The notes under the pieces are model-generated. The model worked only from the letters and a program-made list of their open reading frames with translations. It was not told the DNA's origin and did not search any database. This document shows positions 29,001 to 38,000 of a DNA stretch of 64,000 nt, one piece after another. Where the stretch lies: NCBI GenBank assembly GCA_028583605.1, contig CM053336.1:20507004-20571003 (forward strand), given 5' to 3'. Origin of the DNA: Dastarcus helophoroides. Lineage: Eukaryota; Arthropoda; Insecta; Coleoptera; Bothrideridae. Numbering within the stretch: position 1 is the stretch's first letter; the number at the start of each line of letters is the position of its first letter. The translations under genes and the position numbers were made by a program.

Positions 29001-32000
29001 ATAATGACTCACTTGAAGTGTTTGATTTTTTTAATTTAACTTTTGTCCAAATTTCTCCCAAATTATTGACTTCTGAAAATGAGAGTTTTTGTTGAAAATT
29101 GTGCCTTCGATTTTTATTGAAAATCTTGACTTGTTTGAATATTTTTTTTAATATTTTGATTTTACATTTTGAGAATTTTGAATTCCAAATTTTACATTTT
29201 TTTAATCTCCACTTTTTCTTAATTTTAACTCATAAATTTTGTAAATTTCAGCTCTTCCAAATTCCGGCTTTTGTCCAAATTGACATTCTGAAAATGGCGA
29301 TTTTATTGAAAATCTTCGATCTTTATTAAATATCTTGCCTTTTTTTTTGAACATTTTTTTAACATTTCGATATTTCTAAATTTTAACTTATTTTGCAAAT
29401 TTCAACCCTTTCACCTTGAAAGTTCAAGTTTTAAATTGTCCATTTTTTTTAGTTTCCATTTTTTCAACATTTTACCTTATTTTGTAAATTTCAACCCTTT
29501 TACCTTTCGGCTTTCTTTAAGATTTTGATTCATTTTGGAATGTTTTGAAAATTTTGACAAAATTTTGATCTTTTCTTAAAATTTCGGTTTTTTTTTCGAA
29601 ATTTTTATTTCTTTATAAAGCTGATTGTTGAAACTTTGTCTTTTGAAAGTTTCTACATTTTTTTCGAAATGTGCAGTTTTTATTTTAAATTTCCACTTTT
29701 GTACAAACTTTTGACTTCCGTCGACTTTTTTTCGAAAGTTTCGGATTTTCCTCAAAATTTCGACTTTTACGTAGTAAATTGGACTGTGATTTGAAAAATT
29801 CTAATTTTTTTTGAAAATCTTCATTTTTTTGAAAAACTGTTGTTTTTTCAAAATTTGGACTACTTGAATATGTTCACTTTTGTCAACTTTCTACTATTTC
29901 TCAAAGTTTTGACTTTTTTTTAAAAAACTTGCGCTTTTTTTTTTAAATTTCGACATTTGAAAATTTTTACTTTTGTCCAAACTTTTGACTATTTCACAAA
30001 GTTTAAAATTTTTAAAAACTTTATGCTTTTTTTCGTAAATTTGGAATTTTCCTCGAAGTGTTGACTTTTATGTAATAAATTGAATTGTTATTTGAAAAAT
30101 TCAATTTTCTTTTAAATATTCACTTTTTTGAAAAACCGATTTTTTTTAAAACCTCGAATTTTTCAAAATTTTTACGTTTGTTCAAACTTGACTATTTCAC
30201 AAAGTTTCGACTTTTTTTGAAAATTTCGACCCTTTTTTTCTAAAATTTCGAACTTTGCTCGAAGTTTCGACTTTATGCAATAAATTGGTCTTTTATATTT
30301 GGGAAGTTCGACATTTATTTTTTAAATCTTCACTTTTTTAAAAATTGAATTTTTTCGAAAATTTAACTTTCTGTTTCACTTATGTCCAAACTTTAGACTA
30401 TTTCAGAAAGTTTCGATTTTTTGATAATTTCGGCCATTTCTCTCAAAAATTTCGAATATTGCTCAAAGTAGTAAATTACTATTATTTGAATAATTGGACA
30501 TTTTTTTTAAAACTTTCATTTTTCTGAACATTTTGATTTTTGGAAATTTTTACTATGGCTTGTAAAAGAGCCTGTCTATGATTAAAAGCAAACTCTCAAA
30601 ATATTTCATCGTGGGTATGATTACATTTTATGGAGGGTCCAGTTTGGGCAGTTTTGACTGTATTCATTAATATTAAATAGTAGGAGCTTTTTCAAACTTC
30701 CTAGTTATTCACATGATGCCTTAAATGAAAGTAGTGGACTGATCACCTCTGAGGACACCTTTTTTTACTGATATATTCCAAGTGATCCTCATATGCTAAT
30801 ATTGTTATTTTTATTTTCTGATTTTGGTTGCTCTATTTCAGGTGAACTGTTTAAAATCCAAATGTTGACTGCCAATATTATGGTCCAGTGTTTGGAGAAC
30901 CTTTTGCAAGCTATTGATGAGGAAAGATTAGAATGCCTTTGTAAATTGTTGTCAACTATTGGCAAAGAATTAGAATTGACCAAGAAGAGCGATCTTACAA
31001 AATATTTCACCATTATGCAAGAGATCGTCGATAAGAAACATGGAAAGATAAGCAGCAGGATAAGGTAAATGGGTTTTTCAAATTTTACGTATGATATTAT
31101 TTTAAAGTAATTAAAAATTGAATTTGATCACATCAAATATCTGCCTTTGAATTATTATTACTTTTGCCAATGAGAAGTAGGACAATAAGATTAAAATAAA
31201 TCGAGGGTAACTGTTCACAAAGTATTTTGCAATTTGGATCTGCTAAAAGTATCTCAAAGTTTAGTGTTAAGGGATAATTTTCTATTAAATTAAGGGTCAA
31301 AAATATCAATTATTTGGATAATTTTCTGCTTAAAATTCCGTGTTTTAACATCTAAAGGTTGCATTTTTTCTATAATATTTCAAAGTAATGTCCACTTCTT
31401 TCTTGATACTTATTTTTACTTTTCAAATGCTACTTGGGTTAGCTTCAAATTTTTTCTTGAAATTCACTAAAAAGGTCTATTTCCTCTTAATTTCAACTTT
31501 ATTCATGGAATTTCAATTTTAAAGTTGAATTTTTGAGGCATAAATTAACATTGCGAATTAGAAATTGTAGTCATGAATATAAACGGGAAAGTCACTGGAA
31601 ACCGATGGGATCTTTTTCAAATCTGAAAGTTTTTTCTCGAAATTTTGACTTTTAATTTCAATAAATTTTTAACTTTAATCTCCACGGATCGACTTTTGGG
31701 TCGATACTTGGAGAAAAACCTTTTTTTTAGAATCTGCTAAATTTTTTTACGAAATTTCGTCTTTGAGCGCAAGATTTTGGATAAACCCAAAGTTTAGATA
31801 CCATTTTATGTAGAAATTCCGCAATTTTTCTCTGAATTTTGTGATGGAAGGGGAGAATTTAGTATGAAAGTTCCGACAAAAAACGCAGAATCCCAATTAT
31901 TTGGGCACTAAAGTAGTAATACTATCCCATTATGAAAATTTGGGTTCTGCAGGGTATAATTTCACAGACCCAGCTCCACGTAATGGAAGTTAGTTACTGT

Positions 32001-35000
32001 GGCGTTTAGTGCTGTGTATAACAAAGTGCTTTGCTCGCTATGTTCACTAAATCTTAACTATATTTAGTGCAATACATTGCTCAGCTACATTATAAAAGTG
32101 GGTTAATTTTATTTATTTGTTGCATTTGGTATTTGGAGGATATCTACCAACTAAGAAGAAACTTCATTCCTGCAATCCAACAATACTTTAAAATTAACTA
32201 TCTTAGGATTTGCAACTGCATAATTATATTCACTTAAATATCAGTAAATGCTATATCGTGGAAAACTTGGGTCACATATTAACAGAAAAGATTTTAACTC
32301 CAATTTTGCTTCAGGTTTATGCTTCAAGACGTGATAGATCTTAGGAAATCCAAATGGGTGCCCCGAAGGCAGGATCTCAATCCGAAGACCATCGATCAAA
32401 TCCAAAAAGAGGCTGAAAACGAACACATCCAGTCAATGAACTCCGTACCGGCGACCACCCGCAAAGATGACAGGAGCAGCTCCAGCTCGAAAAATAAAAA
32501 CAAGAGCGTTTCCGATGACGGTTGGACTATGCCGTCTAGAAGCAGAGCCCAGTTCACTGTCCAGAGCGATAAGTTGAAAAATAGAGCGGTAAGTTTGTAG
32601 ATTTTTCAGTTTAAATCATTTTCACAGTCCCAGCTCCACGTAATGGAAATTAGTTACTGTGGCGTTTAGTACTGTGTATAGCAAAATGCTTTGCTCGCTA
32701 TGTTCACTAAGTTCAACTATATTTAGTGCAATACATTGCTCAGCCACACCATGTGTTAATATGGTATTTGTTGTAACTTAAGTTCAACTGTTTTGGCCAG
32801 GATCTCTCAAACTTCCCTGCAATAGAACACTATGAAATTTTAAGGAGTTACCTTGGTTTGGGGTACAATAATCATATCTCTGCAGAGGCGCACGTCAAAC
32901 ATCAATATAAGAAAAAATAATTTAGTATTCTTTGGAAATTTTCTATTTTTCTAATTCAAAGTCTATATTCACAACTTGTTCTTCTCTAATTTTTGACTTG
33001 GGACAAAAAGTTTTGAGAATTTATTTTATTAAAAGCTTTTTTCCAAATTTAGTGGTTTGTCACAAGATTTTGGATTTTAAGTTAACATTTTCATTTTTTC
33101 CTGACATTTCAACTTTAGTCTTGATTACTTCTTGCTTCAAATTTCGATTAAGAAACCAAATTTTGTGTTCAGCAGTAAAATGTTGAAAAAAAAAACATTT
33201 ATTTTGGAAAAGTCGAAATTGAGAGGGGCAAACAAATTTTGAGAAGAAAGTCGAAATTTTCAGAAAACGGAAATTTGAAAAATAAGACGCATTTCAAAAA
33301 AATAATTTTTAAATATACAAGATCAAACAAGTCAAAATACCTAAAAAAGAAATATTTAAGAAAAAATTCGAAATTTCAAGAAAAAGGCGAATTTTGAGAA
33401 AACTAAGCTCTACTGTGCAGAAAAATGGGATTTAAAAATAAGCCAATTTTTGAAAAGACGGAAGATAACATGAATGTAAAAAAAATCCAAAATTCGAGAA
33501 AAATTCAAATTTTCAGAAAGATCGCTTTTTCAAATTTCAACTTTCCAGATTACAAGTCAAAATGTCTAAATTTATTACATCTTCACTTTTCCCCTGAAAA
33601 TTCGGTTTTAAACTTTAAATTCTAAATGTTTGTTTCGTTTTTACAGTTTCATTCCGAAATCTGACTTTTTCTCGGAATTGTAGATTTGATTTCACTTATA
33701 CTTTTCTTTATTTTTACCTGACTAATTATTTTTATTTATTACTTTTCTTATGATTCATGAGCTTGAGGATGAATGTTTTAAAGAAATCTTTAATTTTGCA
33801 GCCGCAACTGGATGAACCGCTGGGGTCAAGTCAGATGTTTGGGAGCTGGACTCGAGGTTCCAATATGAAAACTCAACCCACGACCGCCCCCCTCACCAAC
33901 ACTGCCAACATGTACGCAGCATTGGAAAACATGGATCCTGACAAAAAAATGTTAGGTAAGAGTTTCACTTTTGAGCTATAAATAACAATAACATCTTTAA
34001 TTCGGAATATTTTTGAAGGATCAAGATCGAGTAGTAAGGACCCATACCTATTAAAAGGCTCCAGTTTGGAGCGTAGTTCGTACAAGCAAAGTTTCGATGG
34101 GAGGAGTTCGCGATCTGGATCGCAACAGAGGCTGAACGAAAGCACCTCGTTGTCATCCTCGCAGCGAAGCACTCCCGTTTCCGTAGCGCCGGCTACTCCA
34201 CAGAAACCGCCGTCTTCCACGCCCGCCCTCAAACTGACTGAAGAACAACTAGAGAGGAGTCTTAAGAATTCCTTAGAAGAATATCTGAATGATAACTTAA
34301 AAATCGACGAATACGAACAAGAGATCGTGTCTATTTTGCCCGAATCTTACCTTCCGAGACTTGTCGCTGATGGGTAAGTATTTTTTGAAGAGAAAATTTC
34401 TTAAGATGCCTTCAGCCATTTTCAAGTGTATATTTGAGAGAGAAAAAATTAGAAATTAGAATTTTGCATTTAAGATTTCATAATGGTTAAAAATATCAAA
34501 ATGTTTTTAAAAATGGGTTTTTTGGCTTTTATTCGAAAGTATTTGATTTTACAATCAAAACTACAGGAAAAAAGTAATAAAAATTCGTTGTTTTTTTTTG
34601 AAATTTTAAAAAGTTGTAAGTTTGAAAAGATACTTGGAACTTCAATGGGGATTATCGAAATTTTGAAAAATAAGTCGATACTTTTAGAAAATGTCAACAT
34701 TTTGGATTTGAATTTTAAGAGAAGAATTAAAATATCTAGAAGAGAAAACTCAAAAATTCATAGAAATAGGCACTCCATGCGTCTTTATTTCTACAATAAC
34801 AAATACATTCTAAATGAAAAGTTATAATTTAACATTTTCAAGAAATGTCAAACTTTTAGCTGTTAAATGAAAACTAAGTAAGTGAAAAAATTACAAATTT
34901 AACTAGTTTCTCTCTTCCTGATTCAAAGTCAGGTTTTTCTTATCATGTTTAAACATTTTTGATACTTAAGCACTAAGTACTCTATAGATTTTATTATGTA

Positions 35001-38000
35001 ACGTAATTTGAACAGAAAAATGCAAAAAGCATTTTAAAATTCACTCATTCAAGATTTTTGCTTTAGAATTGTATTTGTATTTGCATATATTCTTATTTGC
35101 ATGAAATTTGAGTTCAATGTTGAACCATGAAATCATTTTGCAAGGAATTTGAATTACAATTTATGCATTTGGTGCTTGATTAAATCCACTCCAATTCTAA
35201 AATGCACTTCCAAGTCAGCTATCCTTGTTATTCGTCATATGAGGTTAGTGTTAGGAGTGTGCAATATTAAATAAGAAGGATTCGCTAACACCATGAGGGC
35301 ATATGCTCGAGGAATGGGGTTTGATAGTAACCTTCTTACATTTTTAGAATCTTAACTTACAGATATTTCTAATTTGTCCAATATTATGCATTGCAATCAA
35401 ATATAAAATTAGTTATTCTCCCACATTAGGGTAATAAGGGCAAAATATGTAATCACATTAATGCAAAACATCATTTTAACAGTTGTTTGGTTGAAAAGCT
35501 ATTTTTTTTTGCTTGAAAGTGCTTAAAATACCTATCCAGATAGGAATAACTCTTCTATGACAAGAATAACTAATGTTACACAAAAGTATTTAATTACAAT
35601 TAAATTACAGCAGCAATGTTACTAATCTTTTTTTTTGTTTCAGTTACCTTAATGTTATAGATAAGTATAAGGTGTCTAGGTTAAAGACTGGCACCTTATT
35701 TGCCAAATTAATTAAATCAGGAACCATACCATTAGAGGAATATTGTGTTGGTTTAGAAGAAGTCCTAAACCAGTCTGATGATCTTACAATAGACATTCCT
35801 AAACTGTGGGAGTGCTTAGCTGAGGCATTAGGTAAGCAAGTGTTTGTTATTTTTTGTTTCATAATATAGCGATGTCCGCTAATGAATCTTAAGAACTGCT
35901 AATACTAATTAACACGTTAATAATACTTTAATCCGTTTGTGCTAGAGACCTGCACGAGTAAGTAAAAATGTAATAGGATTTTAATCACCAATTACTTTTC
36001 CGCATATACTTTTTGTAATCGTGCAGAAAATTTATTCTTCCATATTTTATATTTTAGATACATAGTTTAAAGAATTTGTTAATGTGTTATCTATCAGCAA
36101 GTATTTGTATACCAAAAAGTTTTCTAATCTAGTGTCCTGCTGTCGTTTAACATTTTCACGTATGTTCCTTACTTGATTCATATTCACCAAATTGACATTA
36201 ACCTTGACATAAAATTCAGCAGTATTATCGGGAATAGAAGAAATTCATCCACGTTTGCTTTTTTGGGCTTTTCAAAAGTAGAATTGGACAATAACATATT
36301 TTTCTCCCATTGTAACATTACATAAAATATTTTTTTAAGGTTATATCTTGTCTGCTGATCAAGTGAAGAACATACGTAAACATGACAAAAAAATGACAGC
36401 AGCACACTAGATTGGAAAACTTTTGTACACACGATAATTTACTACATAAAGGTTGAAACTTCGAGAAAAAGTCTAAATTTTGGAAAAAAGTCAAATTTAA
36501 AAAAATTAAAACTTCGAGAACTAGTCAAATTTTAAACCCCTTAAATAGTTCGATATTTGTCTAGAGAAAGGACACATGGATATGTAAAATTTTAAAAAAT
36601 AATCACTATTTTTGAAAAAATATCAAAACGAAAATTTGAAAGCCAATTTCCAAAAAAGTGGGAATCTAAAAAAAGTCGAAATTTTCAAAATATAAGCGAT
36701 TTTTAAAACCAGTTTACATGAAAAAAGTGTTAAATTTAAAACAAAAGAAATTATCGATAAACTTTAATATTTGAAAATAAGACGACTTTTTCAGATAATT
36801 TCAAATTTTTAAAAGAAGTCGAAATTTTAGTTAAAAATTTCAATGAAAGTTAATATTTCGAAAAAATTGAGAAGTTTGAAAAAAGTCGAAATTTTTAAGA
36901 AATTTTTTTTTAATTTTGAGTCAAAAATTTTGAAGTCAAAATTTTCCAAAACTAGAAATTTTCAAAAATGTTAAGATTTTCACAGAAAGTTAAAATTTTC
37001 AAAAAAATAAGATTTTCTAGAAAGTCAAAAAAATGACAAAATTTTGACATTCTTCAAAAAATTCGAGTATTTCAAAAGATGAGGAAATTTTCAACAAAAT
37101 TCCAAATTTTTCAAAAAGTTAATCTTTTGAGATATAATCTGCAATTTTAAGTGTCGAGATTTAAAAAAATCGTAAGAATTTTCAATCAACATTTCAAAAG
37201 ATCTAAATTATCAAATGGTCACTTTATTTAAGAAAAAAACAAAATTATCAGGAAAGTCTAACTGTTTTAAAAATCGCAATGTGAAACAAAAATTAATTTT
37301 AGGTATTTTTATAGCCCATTTTAGATAAATCTGCATCATAGTAGGCACCGACATTCCAATTTTGTAGTAGCAACAACAGAAACTAGTAATATTTAGACAT
37401 AGCCATGTGGCAGTGCTGAGAGTGATTCTTTTATATTTTATATCGATGTCTGCTGAAAATTATTAAATTGTTAACAATGCTAATGAAAATTATATGGAAA
37501 ACATTTAGTCCTATTATTTTTGCCAAACAACCCCTAAAATATAAGCAACACATTAATCATCAAAATGTTTACAAGTGAAATTGGCTTAAAATCTGGTGAT
37601 ATGTCTAGTAACTTATGTAAAGGTTGATGCACAGCCTACTTTTATGCATATCTGTCTGAAATGGACTATATTATGATAAATTAATATTTGGATTCTCAGT
37701 TGCCATAGGAGGGAATGACATAATTGTCACTAGGAGTAATAATTTTATAAATTCCTGAAATATGTTTTTGCTTCAGTTCCTGTGATTTGTGAAGAAGCTC
37801 TGCCGCTGAGAAGCCTGCATAAGTCCTCAGAAGTCCTAATTAGTCAAGGGCATGCTCCGAAACTAATAGCGCCTTTGTTTAAATTAGTCGTAAACGAAAA
37901 AGGTGCGAAATTCCTACAGCAGCTGTGGAAAGCCTCCGGTTTGTCGATAGCTGACTTCATGCCTGCTGAAAAAGTAGATAGTTTTATTCAAGAAAACGTA

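Noticed and set aside
30546..30841. Possible box C/D snoRNA (ATGATGC ... CTGA)
   Set aside because: The C box is imperfect and no terminal stem is visible; only one copy, so nothing supports it.
25381..32751. Family A as a SINE or tRNA-derived element
   Set aside because: No A and B box tRNA promoter, no poly(A) or simple tail, no target duplications, and all copies in the same orientation; not fully excluded without a genome search.
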